A stretch of DNA of 53,216 nucleotides from an uncultured Muribaculaceae bacterium (GCA_947386115.1 CANDNO010000014.1:1-53216); one strand, 5' to 3'; positions 8,975 through 17,955 are shown, numbered from the stretch's first letter. Made by a program: numbers and translations. The notes: generated from the sequence alone by a model not told the origin.

Positions 8975-9144
8975 ATTAGGAATTAGGAATTGGGAATTAG
9001 GAATTGTTTATAGGGGGTGTGTTCGACCCCGTCCGGGGTCGGGGCTGTGGGGCCGCGGGGTTGGCCACGGGCGGCAAGCGCCCGCGGTTAACGAGATGAG
9101 CAGCCCTCCGGGCTGGCGGTTGGCGAGAGGGGGGAGGATTGGAA
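8975..9144. repeat. Hairpin-rich intergenic repeat, copy 1
   Basis: First of two nearly identical adjacent units. It opens with GGAATTA-type short repeats, then TTTATAGGGGGTGTGTTCGA, then three hairpins: GACCCCGtcCGGGGTC, CGGGCGgcaaGCGCCCG and CAGCCCtccGGGCTG. With copy 2 it fills the 449-nt gap between yjbQ and bcp. No coding potential is evident. Confidence 0.85.
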
Positions 9145-9313
9145 ATTAGGAATTAGGAATTGGGAATTAGGAATTAGGAATTGTTTATAGGGGGTGTGTT
9201 CGACCCCGTCCGGGGTCGGGGCTGTGGGGTGTGGGGTTGGCCACGGGCGGCAAGCGCCCGCGGTTAACAAGATGAGCAGCCCTCTGGGCTGGCGGTTGGC
9301 AAGAGGGGGTTTG
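9145..9313. repeat. Hairpin-rich intergenic repeat, copy 2
   Basis: Second unit, offset by about 170 nt from copy 1. It differs by an extra short GGAATTA-type repeat at its start, a small deletion after the first hairpin, and single-base changes (AACGAG to AACAAG; hairpin loop TCC to TCT). The stems are intact. A partial GGAATTA segment follows at 9313-9327. Confidence 0.85.
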
Positions 9314-9348
9314 GAATTAGGAATTGGGGGTTGGGGGTGGGGATTTTT

Positions 9349-9379
9349 TTTGAAAAGTTTGGGTTTATTATTATCTTTG
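9349..9379 (+). promoter_or_regulatory. Consensus Bacteroidales promoter for bcp
   Basis: TTTG (9349-9352), a 19-nt spacer and TATCTTTG (9372-9379) match the -33/-7 consensus exactly. The predicted start is 9383-9384, directly before the ATG at 9385. Confidence 0.8.
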
Positions 9380-9384
9380 TTGTC

Positions 9385-9837
9385 ATGATACAGATAGGCG
9401 ATAAAGCACCCGATTTGTTGGGGTGTGACGAGAACGGGCGCCAGGTGCGCCTCAGTGATTTTCCCGGGCGCACTGTTGCGCTCTATTTCTACCCTAAGGA
9501 TTCTACCCCGGGCTGTACGGCTCAGGCTTGTAATCTGCGTGACAACTATGAGGCTCTGCTCGCGGCCGGATATCAGGTGATTGGCGTGAGTGTGGATCCT
9601 GCCAAGTCTCATGTACGCTTCCGCGAGAAGAACGCTCTGCCGTTCCCGCTGGTGAGCGATACCGACCACAAGCTTGTGGAGGAGTTTGGCGTGTGGGCCG
9701 AAAAGTCGATGTGTGGCCGTAAGTATATGGGCACGCTGCGCACTACATTTATTATCAATCCACAGGGTATAGTTGAGCGCATTATTGGCCCCAAGGAGGT
9801 CAAAACCAAGGATCATGCGGCTCAAATTCTCGGTTGA
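9385..9837 (+). CDS. bcp: Thioredoxin-dependent thiol peroxidase (Bcp/PrxQ)
   Basis: 150-residue peroxiredoxin of the Bcp/PrxQ group that reduces peroxides using thioredoxin. The peroxidatic Cys44 lies in DSTPGCTAQACNL and the resolving Cys49 sits five residues on, the PrxQ arrangement. The C-terminal TTFIINPQGIVERII strand is also typical. Start 9385 is chosen because the promoter ends at 9379; the frame is open back to 9331, but that codon lies upstream of the promoter. The stop is followed immediately by the ATG of a lipoprotein gene. Confidence 0.94.
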   Translation: MIQIGDKAPDLLGCDENGRQVRLSDFPGRTVALYFYPKDSTPGCTAQACNLRDNYEALLAAGYQVIGVSVDPAKSHVRFREKNALPFPLVSDTDHKLVEEFGVWAEKSMCGRKYMGTLRTTFIINPQGIVERIIGPKEVKTKDHAAQILG

Positions 9838-10314
9838 ATGAAACGGATACAACACATATTTTTTGCTTTCACTTGTCTTGCAGCCATGTGTGGCGTGTCG
9901 TGCAGGGGCATAGACGTAGCGTCGGATGATATCGCTACGGCCGAGCAGGCCATCGATGCCCGTGACTACGACCTGGCGCGATCGATATGCGAGACTTTCA
10001 AGACCGACTCGACGTCGACACTACGGGCTACCGAACTGTGCCGTCTGTCGCTGGTGTATATGAAGCTTAGCGATGTCGACAACACTGATATCAATACGGC
10101 TGCTGCGACACAATGCTATCAGAGCGCGATGAGGGCCGACAGCGACTCGGCGAGGGCGTTTTATGACAATGTGCCCATCGACGAGGCTCGACATGTCGAG
10201 ATTCTGACTCAGCTCGACCGTACTCTGAGCGGTTCGCGCGATATATTTATCGATGAGGATTCAATAAGCATCGACCTGTTGAACGCTTTGGATATAATGG
10301 AGGACTCGATATGA
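9838..10314 (+). CDS. Small lipoprotein of unknown function
   Basis: 158 residues with an SPII signal: a hydrophobic stretch ending GVSC with the lipidated Cys at 22. The remainder is acidic and helical, with TPR-like phrases such as ATAEQAIDARDYDLARSICE and CRLSLVYMKLSDVDN, so it may be a small tetratricopeptide-type envelope protein. It begins directly after the bcp stop and ends overlapping the SUI1-like gene as ATGA, so the three genes are probably one operon. Function not recognised. Confidence 0.8.
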   Translation: MKRIQHIFFAFTCLAAMCGVSCRGIDVASDDIATAEQAIDARDYDLARSICETFKTDSTSTLRATELCRLSLVYMKLSDVDNTDINTAAATQCYQSAMRADSDSARAFYDNVPIDEARHVEILTQLDRTLSGSRDIFIDEDSISIDLLNALDIMEDSI

Positions 10315-10646
10315 ACGGTCTGGAAGATGCATTGAAAAAATTCATGGCCGACAATCCCGACCTGCCCGCGGGAGAGGATGTCGCTATGCCCGAGAAGGAT
10401 GAGCCTAAACGTTGTGCCGATAAACTTGCCGTGGCAATTGAGCGCAAGGGTCGCGGCGGCAAAACGGCTACCATTATATCGGGTTTCACGATGAGCGATG
10501 ACGAGATTGCGTCGCTTGCGCGTGAGATGAAATCGCGTCTCGGCACCGGAGGGTCGTCGAGAGGAGGCGAGATTCTGATACAGGGTGAACGACGTCGTGA
10601 AGTAATCGATTACCTGCGAGCCAAAGGATTTAAAATAAACGGGTAG
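10311..10646 (+). CDS. SUI1/eIF1-like translation factor (YciH type)
   Basis: 111-residue protein with a C-terminal SUI1 domain (about residues 35-110), related to eukaryotic eIF1 and bacterial YciH, which influences start-codon fidelity in vitro. Typical segments are VAIERKGRGGKTATIISGF and IQGERRREVIDYLRAKGFK. The N-terminal 35 residues are a charged extension. Its ATG overlaps the lipoprotein stop (ATGA), so its translation is coupled to the envelope gene. Confidence 0.9.
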   Translation: MNGLEDALKKFMADNPDLPAGEDVAMPEKDEPKRCADKLAVAIERKGRGGKTATIISGFTMSDDEIASLAREMKSRLGTGGSSRGGEILIQGERRREVIDYLRAKGFKING

Positions 10647-10660
10647 TATAAATGCTGCCG

Positions 10661-10764
10661 AGGGACTGCTCCGGATGTCAATGATATAGGCTTATCGCCG
10701 ACGAAAGATTTTGGTTGCAATGGCGATAGTCGACCGTCAATGAAACATGCCGGAGCATGTCCCT
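10661..10764. repeat. Imperfect palindromic element
   Basis: Left arm AGGGACTGCTCCGGATGT (10661-10678) pairs with the right arm ending GGAGCATGTCCCT (10745-10764), and an inner TATCGCC/GGCGATA pair is nested. The right arm contains the GCATGTCCCTACG motif also found near 20.4 and 26.9 kb. It may act as the terminator of the bcp operon. Confidence 0.55.
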
Positions 10765-10779
10765 ACGATTTATTCTCCT

Positions 10780-10787
10780 TAATTTTG
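10780..10787 (+). promoter_or_regulatory. -7 promoter box for the helicase-nuclease gene
   Basis: TAATTTTG matches TAnnTTTG 12 nt before the ATG at 10799, implying a leader of about 7 nt. A -33 TTTG is not evident. Confidence 0.5.
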
Positions 10788-10798
10788 ACAAGTTATAT

Positions 10799-13700
10799 AT
10801 GTTGCAGATCTATAAGGCTTCGGCGGGGTCGGGAAAAACGTTTACCCTTACCCGCGAATACATAAAATACCTTATAGCGGCCAAGGATAAGGATGGCCGT
10901 TACCGTCTGCGACGCAAACATGCGAGCGACCACAGCCGCATACTTGCCATAACATTTACCAACAAGGCCACCAACGAGATGACCCGCCGCATAATCAAGG
11001 AGCTTGCTCTCCTTGCGGGCATGTCGACAGTAGAGGAGTTGCGTGAGCTCGGCCTTACGCCCGACCGCGCCGACGAGACGACGGCCATGAGCGCATACGC
11101 ACGCGAGTTTCTTGATTCCGAGACGGGTCTTGGATGTACTATCGAGCAGCTTCGCGAGGCGTCGCGTGCGGCTCTTACCAATCTACTGTATGATTACAGC
11201 TATTTCAATGTAAGCACGATCGACTCTTTTTTCCAGAGCGTGCTGCGCATGTTCACGCGCGAGGTTGAGTTGCCCGATAACTATAATGTGGAGCTGAACA
11301 ACCACTTCGCTATATCGCTTGGAGTCGACGAGATGTTCAACGCGCTGAACTATCACACGCTGCCCGACTCGCCCGAGTGGGTGGAGCAGCGCTGGGTGAG
11401 CGACTGGCTGTACCAGTTCATGCAGGCCAACATGGCCGAGGGCGGGTCGTTCAATATGTTCTCGCGCAGTTCACACCTGTATGGACAGCTTGTCAAGGAG
11501 CTCAACGATATAAGCAACGAGGAGTTCAAGCGGCGTCTCGATGTGCTTAGGCCCTACTTTGCCGGGCGCGACAGGCTCGTGAGATTCACCTCGGGGCTTA
11601 TCAAGCTACAGAATGATGCTTTAAAAGAGCTCACGCGGCAGGCCGAGGAGCTTGCCGGGTCGATGCCGCCCGATGCTTTCGCTTCAAATTTTATAAAAGC
11701 TGTCAAGAAACTGGCTGCCGGCGAGGCATTGACGAGCGACAAATCGGTGACCAAGGTGGCCGATGATCCCCGGGCCGCTGTTACCGACAAGAGCATGAAG
11801 AAATATGGCCACAGCGAGGCTTTCCTGTCGCGCTGTCGCGACCTGGCGGTGAATTATGTGAATTATGTGAGGATAGCAGGGGAGTTCAGGCCACTCGTGA
11901 AGCGGGTGTACATCTTCGGCTTGCTGTCGACTATAATGAATCATATCGACAGGTATTGCCGTGACAACTCGCTCATACTCCTAAGCGAAACCAATAATAT
12001 ACTGAAAGGGCTCATAAACGACGATGAGACACCGTTCCTGTATGAAAAGCTCGGTTATTATCTTGACCATTTTCTTATCGACGAGTTCCAGGACACGTCG
12101 CCTATGCAGTGGGAGAATCTTAAACCGCTGCTCATGGAAAGCCTTGGCCGCGGCAAGGATGACCTGGTGATAGGCGACGAGAAGCAGTGTATATACCGTT
12201 TCCGTAACTCCGATCCCAGGCTGCTTGGCGAGACTGTCGAGAGCGATGCCGTGGCACGATTCAGGTCGGGTGATATCGTCGATATAAAAGGTGTGGAAAT
12301 AAAGGATAACAGCAACTGGCGCAGTGCCGTTGAAGTGGTTAAATTCAACAACACGCTGTTCAGGGCTCTTGCCGAGATAGTCGATGCAAAGTCGGGACGC
12401 CGCCCCGAGGTGCTTTCGGCCACTGAGACCTACACCAACATCATACAGCAGATTGACGAGCGCCGCATGGGAAAACACGGCTATGTGAAGATTCACATAG
12501 AGCCGGCTTCGGAGGCTTCGCCCGATGGAGCTCTTGATTTTATGATGCTCGAGATGATGAGGCAGCTCGAGTCGGGCTATCGTCCCGGCGATATTGCCGT
12601 GCTTGTGAGAGGCCACGAGGACGGGCAGAAGGTCATATCGCACCTTCTAAAGCTCATGAACGACCCGCTGTCGCCCCTGCCTCGATTCGACATCATAAGC
12701 GAGGACGCTATGAGCCTCGCGATGGCTCAGTCGGTGAGGTTGATAATAAGCATATTACGACTCGTGAGCCTGCCGGAGTTTCTTGAGGTGGACGCCAAAG
12801 CGGCCGCACAGGCCGACGGCACCCAGGCTCCGGAGCAGCGCCAGAGCGATGCCTACAGGCGTGCGCGGCTTATAAACCGTTTCCAGTTTTACCTGCACCT
12901 TACACATCCCGACGGTAATCCCTACTCGCCGTCTGAGGCTCTTGAAGCCGCTCTGCTCGATAACCGTACGAAGCCCTACGACGGGGCGACCGACAGTGAA
13001 ATCAAGTCGTTGCTCGACATGGATTGCCTCAACCTGCCGGCAGTGGTGGAGCGCATAATCCACACGTTTGTTCCCGAGCAACTCAAAACTTACGACAATC
13101 TATTCCTCGCTGCTTTCCAAGATCTTGTGATCGAATACTCGCAACGTGGAAACCATGATATAAAGAATTTTCTCGACTGGTGGGACAAGAGCGGCAGCAA
13201 GAGCCGCATAACCTCGCCGGCCGACAGCAATGCCCTCACGGTGATGACCATCCACAAGGCCAAGGGACTGGAATTCCCCTGTGTGCATATCCCGTTTGCC
13301 GACGGCGAGATGTTCAAAAACGGCAGCACGGCCTGGGTAGACCTTCCCCGCGACCAATTCGGGCTGTTCGGTCTCGATCCCGAGGATGTCCCGCCCGCGA
13401 TGCCTTTGAACATAACAACCAAGATGGTCGACTCGGCCATATATGGCGACGCCTGCAGCAACGTCATAGCCCAGTCGAGGGTTGACGAGCTGAATGTGAA
13501 CTATGTAGCCTTGACCCGACCCACGACCGAGCTGATCGTTTATGCACCGTTTAAAAAGGGTGAATCGTTCAGCGGTTACCTGTCGGAGGCATTGTCGATG
13601 GTAACGCCCGAGTATATCGACCGGCTTGAAATAGATGAAAGCAGCAAGCGGTGGCTCGTGCCGCTGGCTCCCGACTTTGACGGCGAGACATTTACGCTTG

Positions 13701-14311
13701 GCAGCCCTACAAAGCCTAAGGCGCGGGAGGAGAAACGCGATGACAGGTATGACGAGAATCGCCTGGAACTAAAGAGCTACACGACCGGCGAATTCATAGA
13801 GCGAGCACACGCATGCACGCAGCCCGACGCCGTCGACCCGTTCAATCCGGCCGACCAACGGCATGTGGGCAACTTCCTGCACTCAGTGATGAGTCTTGTG
13901 ACAGGGAGAGAGAGGCTCGACTATGCTATGAAACGGCAGGCCTACCGCTATCGCCTTGAAGAGCATGTGGCTGAGAAGCTGCGGCGACGCCTGGAGTCGG
14001 CTCTCGCCAATCCCGGTGCCGGCAGATGGTTTGACGGGTACGACCGCGTGATCACCGAGCGCACCATGACCTCGCGCGGTGATACCCGCCGCCCCGACCG
14101 CCTTGTATGGCTTCCCGACGGCAGTGTCGAGGTTGTCGATTACAAGTTTGTGGAATCGCTGCCTGAGTCGTTCAACCACAATGCTACACATAATAAATAT
14201 GTCAACCAGGTGGAGCGTTATTGCCGTGATGTGAAGGGTAGCACACATGCCACCGTGCGCGGTTACATCTGGTACATAGGGCCTGAAGAGAATATAATAA
14301 AAGAAATATAG
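10799..14311 (+). CDS. UvrD/Rep-type helicase with C-terminal PD-(D/E)XK nuclease (AddA-like)
   Basis: 1170-residue superfamily 1A helicase-nuclease resembling AddA/RecB, expected to process double-strand DNA ends for recombination. Motifs in order: Walker A ASAGSGKT (7-14), Ia ITFTNKATNEM, II LIDEFQDTSPMQW, III VIGDEKQCIYRFR, V MTIHKAKGLEFP, VI VNYVALTRPTTEL. A nuclease centre with DRLVWLPDGSVEVVDYKF lies near residue 1110. Start 10799 follows the TAATTTTG box; an in-frame ATG at 10757 lies upstream of that box and inside a repeat. An AddB partner is not encoded nearby. The GH2 gene begins 13 nt after the stop. Confidence 0.92.
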   Translation: MLQIYKASAGSGKTFTLTREYIKYLIAAKDKDGRYRLRRKHASDHSRILAITFTNKATNEMTRRIIKELALLAGMSTVEELRELGLTPDRADETTAMSAYAREFLDSETGLGCTIEQLREASRAALTNLLYDYSYFNVSTIDSFFQSVLRMFTREVELPDNYNVELNNHFAISLGVDEMFNALNYHTLPDSPEWVEQRWVSDWLYQFMQANMAEGGSFNMFSRSSHLYGQLVKELNDISNEEFKRRLDVLRPYFAGRDRLVRFTSGLIKLQNDALKELTRQAEELAGSMPPDAFASNFIKAVKKLAAGEALTSDKSVTKVADDPRAAVTDKSMKKYGHSEAFLSRCRDLAVNYVNYVRIAGEFRPLVKRVYIFGLLSTIMNHIDRYCRDNSLILLSETNNILKGLINDDETPFLYEKLGYYLDHFLIDEFQDTSPMQWENLKPLLMESLGRGKDDLVIGDEKQCIYRFRNSDPRLLGETVESDAVARFRSGDIVDIKGVEIKDNSNWRSAVEVVKFNNTLFRALAEIVDAKSGRRPEVLSATETYTNIIQQIDERRMGKHGYVKIHIEPASEASPDGALDFMMLEMMRQLESGYRPGDIAVLVRGHEDGQKVISHLLKLMNDPLSPLPRFDIISEDAMSLAMAQSVRLIISILRLVSLPEFLEVDAKAAAQADGTQAPEQRQSDAYRRARLINRFQFYLHLTHPDGNPYSPSEALEAALLDNRTKPYDGATDSEIKSLLDMDCLNLPAVVERIIHTFVPEQLKTYDNLFLAAFQDLVIEYSQRGNHDIKNFLDWWDKSGSKSRITSPADSNALTVMTIHKAKGLEFPCVHIPFADGEMFKNGSTAWVDLPRDQFGLFGLDPEDVPPAMPLNITTKMVDSAIYGDACSNVIAQSRVDELNVNYVALTRPTTELIVYAPFKKGESFSGYLSEALSMVTPEYIDRLEIDESSKRWLVPLAPDFDGETFTLGSPTKPKAREEKRDDRYDENRLELKSYTTGEFIERAHACTQPDAVDPFNPADQRHVGNFLHSVMSLVTGRERLDYAMKRQAYRYRLEEHVAEKLRRRLESALANPGAGRWFDGYDRVITERTMTSRGDTRRPDRLVWLPDGSVEVVDYKFVESLPESFNHNATHNKYVNQVERYCRDVKGSTHATVRGYIWYIGPEENIIKEI

Positions 14312-14324
14312 CAATTGGTTAAGA

Positions 14325-16733
14325 ATGAAGCATTTATTACCTATTATTATCGCTATTGCCGGCAGCGCTGCGGTCTCAGACGCGGCAGGTGCCGAGCGTG
14401 TGCGCCTTGACAAGGGATGGCGCACGGTTGCAGAGAACCGCGCGGGATATACCGACCGCGATTTCAACGACCGCAAGTGGACGAAAATCAACCTGCCCCA
14501 TGACTGGAGCGTGCAGTTCAACCCCGACTCGGCTGCCAATGCCGGCAACGATGGCGGTTACCTGCCCGGAGTTGAGGCCGTTTACAGGTACACACTGCCT
14601 GTGGACAGTGTGCTTCCGGGCACATACATGCTGTATCTCGAGGGAGCATACATGAACCCGACTGTCTGGGTCAACGGCGAGGAGGTTGATTCTCACGTAT
14701 ATGGCTACACCTCTTTTCGTGTCGATATTACCGATTATCTTGAGAAAGGTAACAACACGGTAGCGATAACGGTCGACAACAGCAATCAGAAAAACAGCCG
14801 CTGGTATTCGGGTACGGGCCTCTATCGCCCCGTGTGGCTCGAGCATTACAACCCTGTGTATATCGAGCCGGCGAGCATGTTTGTAACCACGCCCGGCATA
14901 CGTCCCGGCATGGCTATAGGCCGGCTTGAGGCCATGGTGCTTGATTCGCGCCATGAACGCAAGGGTGGAGCGACCCTCACCGGAACACTTATCGTAACCG
15001 GTCCCGACGGCGTGGCCATGAAACCCGAAGTGTTTGATATCGAGTTTAATGACAACGAGTTTGCAAAGCCGGTACTGTTTGATTTCCCTATTCCCGACCC
15101 GCAGGTGTGGAGCCCGTCGACACCGCGGCTTTATACGGCTACTCTCACGGTGGCCGATGGAGAGGGTGTACAGGCCGAGGAGACAGTAACATTCGGCCTG
15201 CGCACATTTGATTATGACGCTGCCGAGGGGGCTTTCCTCAACGACGAGCCTATCACGATCAACGGAGCCTGTGTTCACCACGACAACGGTTTGCTCGGCG
15301 CTGCATCGTATGATGCCGCCGAGTGGCGAAAGGCGTTGTTGCTTAAACGTGCGGGTTTCAACGCCGTGCGCACGAGCCATAATCCGCCGGCACCGGCATT
15401 CCTCGATGCCTGCGACCATATAGGCCTGCTCGTAATCGATGAGGCATTTGACGGCTGGGCCGAGAAAAAGACACCCCATGACTATGGCGAAGTGTTTGAG
15501 GAACAGTGGCCTGCCGACCTCGAGGCTATGGTGCGCCGCGACCGCAACCATCCGTCGATTATCGCGTGGAGCATAGGCAACGAGATTCTCGAGCGCAAGA
15601 GCCCCGAGGCTGTTACTACCGCCGGAGAAATGGCCGCCCTTTGCCATCGCCTCGATCCCACGCGCCCTGTTACACAGGCTCTCGCAGCGTGGGACGCCGA
15701 CTGGGAAATCTACGACCCGCTGGCAGCCCAGCACGATATCATAGGTTATAATTATATGATACACAAGGTCGAGGGTGACCATGAGCGCGTGCCCGAGCGC
15801 GTTGTGTGGCAGACCGAGTCGTATCCTCGCGATGCTTTCAGCAACTACTTGAAGGTGCGCGATCTGCCCTACGTCATCGGCGATTTTGTGTGGACCGGCA
15901 TCGATTATTTAGGCGAGAGCGGCATAGGCCGTCACTACTACGAGGGACAGGTTCCCGGCGAGCACTACGAGCGCCCGTTATGGCCTTGGCACTTAGGTGT
16001 GTGTGGCGATATCGACCTGATAGGTCAGCACAAGCCCATAAGCTATTACCGCGATATACTTCATAATAACCTCGACACCGTCTACATGGCTGTGCGCGAG
16101 CCCGACGGCTATCGCGGCAAGATCAAGGAGACTCAGTGGGGAACATATCCTACCGTCGAGTCTTGGAACTGGCCCGGCCACGAGGGTAAACCCATCGAGG
16201 TGGAGGTTATTACCCGCTATCCTCAGGTGCAGCTGTATCTGAACGACCGCCCCGTTGCCAAAATGAAGGTTGACGAGTCGACACAGTACAAAGCCATCTT
16301 CACACTTCCCTACGAGGCAGGCACGCTTCGTGCCGTAGCTCTCGATGCAAAGGGCAAGGAGGTGATGAGCGACACGCTTGAGACAGCCGGTAAATCGGCC
16401 GCTGTTGTGGTTGATTACGAGCGCATAGGAACTCCCGGTATCGATTATGACCTGATTTTTGTAACAGCATCGGTTGTCGATGCCGAGGGAAGGGTGAATC
16501 CGCTCGATGACAACCTGCTCACATTTGCCGTTACCGACGGAGCCGAACTGCTCGCAACAGGCAATGCCGACTCGACCGACCTTATAGGCTACACGCGCCC
16601 AATGCATCAGCCTTATCAGGGTCGCGTAGGAGCCGTGGTGAAGGCTCCCCGCCATCACTCGCCCACGCTCACCGTGACATCGGCTGCACTGCCTACCGTG
16701 ACAAAAATCTTAACAACCAATACAAAACCATGA
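14325..16733 (+). CDS. GH2 family beta-galactosidase-type glycoside hydrolase
   Basis: 802-residue secreted GH2 enzyme. A signal peptide of about 22 residues is followed by the sugar-binding jelly-roll domain (LPHDWSV, then NSRWYSGTGLYRPVWL), immunoglobulin-like domains, the TIM barrel (HHDNGLLGAASYD, RTSHNPPAPAFLDACD) and a C-terminal beta domain. The catalytic acid/base is Glu420 in AWSIGNEI and the nucleophile Glu498 in WQTESYP. Removal of terminal beta-galactose is the most likely activity, though GH2 also includes glucuronidases and mannosidases. Its last four bases overlap the esterase start, so the two are coupled and probably act on the same glycan in the periplasm. Confidence 0.92.
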   Translation: MKHLLPIIIAIAGSAAVSDAAGAERVRLDKGWRTVAENRAGYTDRDFNDRKWTKINLPHDWSVQFNPDSAANAGNDGGYLPGVEAVYRYTLPVDSVLPGTYMLYLEGAYMNPTVWVNGEEVDSHVYGYTSFRVDITDYLEKGNNTVAITVDNSNQKNSRWYSGTGLYRPVWLEHYNPVYIEPASMFVTTPGIRPGMAIGRLEAMVLDSRHERKGGATLTGTLIVTGPDGVAMKPEVFDIEFNDNEFAKPVLFDFPIPDPQVWSPSTPRLYTATLTVADGEGVQAEETVTFGLRTFDYDAAEGAFLNDEPITINGACVHHDNGLLGAASYDAAEWRKALLLKRAGFNAVRTSHNPPAPAFLDACDHIGLLVIDEAFDGWAEKKTPHDYGEVFEEQWPADLEAMVRRDRNHPSIIAWSIGNEILERKSPEAVTTAGEMAALCHRLDPTRPVTQALAAWDADWEIYDPLAAQHDIIGYNYMIHKVEGDHERVPERVVWQTESYPRDAFSNYLKVRDLPYVIGDFVWTGIDYLGESGIGRHYYEGQVPGEHYERPLWPWHLGVCGDIDLIGQHKPISYYRDILHNNLDTVYMAVREPDGYRGKIKETQWGTYPTVESWNWPGHEGKPIEVEVITRYPQVQLYLNDRPVAKMKVDESTQYKAIFTLPYEAGTLRAVALDAKGKEVMSDTLETAGKSAAVVVDYERIGTPGIDYDLIFVTASVVDAEGRVNPLDDNLLTFAVTDGAELLATGNADSTDLIGYTRPMHQPYQGRVGAVVKAPRHHSPTLTVTSAALPTVTKILTTNTKP

Positions 16734-17548
16734 AGAAAACTTTAATCTCTCTCGCGTTGGGCCTGGTATCAATGGCGGCCGGCGCACAGCAGGTGTTCAA
16801 TGTATGGCCCGACGGACCGGCCGACAACAACGGCGCCGATAACGAGGCTGTTCTCACTGTTTACACTCCCGAGGCCGGAGTCGAAAACACCGGCAAGGCG
16901 CTGGTGATATGTCCCGGTGGCGGTTATGCCATGCTCGCCATGGATCATGAGGGTCACGAGATGGCCAGGATGCTTGCGTCGCAGGGTATAACGGCGGCAG
17001 TGTTGAAATACCGCCTGCCTAACGGCCATCATAACATCCCGGCCGATGACGCACGCGAGGCTATCCGCATCGTGCGCCGTAATGCCGAAGCATGGGGCGT
17101 CGACCCCGACAAGGTGGGTATCTCGGGCTTCTCGGCCGGAGGCCATCTTGCCTCGACCGTGCTCACCCACCATCGTGACAGCCTTTCGATACCTTCCTAC
17201 GGGCTGTTGTTCTATCCTGTCATCTCGGCCCGTCCGGGTATAACCCACGATGGCTCGGCAATCAATCTGCTCGGCGACAAGGTGGGTCACAACAAGTGGG
17301 TGACCGAGTACAGCAACGACGAGCAGGTGGATGCATCGACACCTCCCACGATGCTGTTGCTGAGCAGCGACGATATCACAGTGTGGATCGATAACTCGCT
17401 GCGCTTTTACCGCGCTCTTGTAAAGAATGGTGTCGAGGCCGAAATGCATATCTATCCTACGGGCAATCATGGCTGGGGCATGCGTGAGTCGTTTGAGTTC
17501 CACCGTCCTATGGTCGACACTATGATCGACTGGATAAAGCGCCGTTGA
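16730..17548 (+). CDS. Secreted alpha/beta-hydrolase, acetyl-esterase type
   Basis: 272-residue secreted alpha/beta-hydrolase of the esterase/lipase group often annotated as acetylxylan or sugar acetyl esterase. A signal peptide ends near AAGAQ (19-20). The oxyanion region CPGGGYAMLA is followed by the nucleophile Ser135 in GFSAGGHL, an acidic residue in SSDD (214/215) and His247 in GNHGWG. It overlaps the GH2 gene by 4 nt, so it may deacetylate the glycan that GH2 attacks; the substrate is inferred from context only. Confidence 0.88.
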   Translation: MKKTLISLALGLVSMAAGAQQVFNVWPDGPADNNGADNEAVLTVYTPEAGVENTGKALVICPGGGYAMLAMDHEGHEMARMLASQGITAAVLKYRLPNGHHNIPADDAREAIRIVRRNAEAWGVDPDKVGISGFSAGGHLASTVLTHHRDSLSIPSYGLLFYPVISARPGITHDGSAINLLGDKVGHNKWVTEYSNDEQVDASTPPTMLLLSSDDITVWIDNSLRFYRALVKNGVEAEMHIYPTGNHGWGMRESFEFHRPMVDTMIDWIKRR

Positions 17549-17629
17549 CCTCACTGCCTGAATGAACTTTTGGGGCTCAAAACAGGTTCTTAATCTGTAA
17601 TAAGATTTATAAATGTAAAACTGAATATT

Positions 17630-17881
17630 ATGAGTTTCCTTTGGTTTATTCTTATCGGTATCGTGGCCGGTTTTGTTGCCGGCAAGCTGATGCACGGAGG
17701 TGGCTTCGGCATCGTGGTTAATCTTGTAGTAGGCGTCATAGGTGGTGTCCTGGGCGGCTGGCTGTTCAGCCTTATAGGTCTCTCGGCCACCGGAATCATA
17801 GGCAGTCTTATAACTGCTGTTGTAGGCGCTGTCGTGCTGCTATGGATTGTAGGGCTTATAAGCCGTTCGGTCAACAAGTGA
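17630..17881 (+). CDS. GlsB/YeaQ/YmgE family membrane protein
   Basis: 83-residue very hydrophobic protein of the transglycosylase-associated/GlsB family, small inner-membrane proteins linked to stress responses in other bacteria. Three helices are visible, with Gly-rich packing motifs VAGFVAGKLMHGG and VVGVIGGVLGGWLFSLIG. Full length. It lies 81 nt after the esterase with no clear promoter box, and a strong terminator follows. Confidence 0.9.
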   Translation: MSFLWFILIGIVAGFVAGKLMHGGGFGIVVNLVVGVIGGVLGGWLFSLIGLSATGIIGSLITAVVGAVVLLWIVGLISRSVNK

Positions 17882-17900
17882 CCGGGCTATTGTGATATAA

Positions 17901-17946
17901 AACAGGCTGCAATGTGGTTGTTCACATTGCAGCCCGTTTGATTTTT
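17901..17946. terminator. Bidirectional terminator between convergent genes
   Basis: A perfect 12-bp stem GGCTGCAATGTG (17905-17916) pairs with 17923-17934 around a GTTGTT loop. A-rich and T-rich flanks on both sides suit termination of both the plus-strand glsB-like gene and the minus-strand GH35 gene. Confidence 0.85.
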
Positions 17947-17955
17947 ATAGGATGA

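Noticed and set aside
8975-9327. CRISPR-like array
   Set aside because: Only two long units with no regular unique spacers and no cas genes; these are intergenic repeats.
9088-9855. Long minus-strand open frame opposite bcp and the tandem repeats
   Set aside because: It is antisense to the well-supported peroxiredoxin gene and its other end is translated repeat DNA (Pro/Asn-rich runs).
14376-15782. 468-codon minus-strand frame opposite the GH2 gene
   Set aside because: GH2 has complete domains and catalytic residues on the plus strand; the antisense frame has none.
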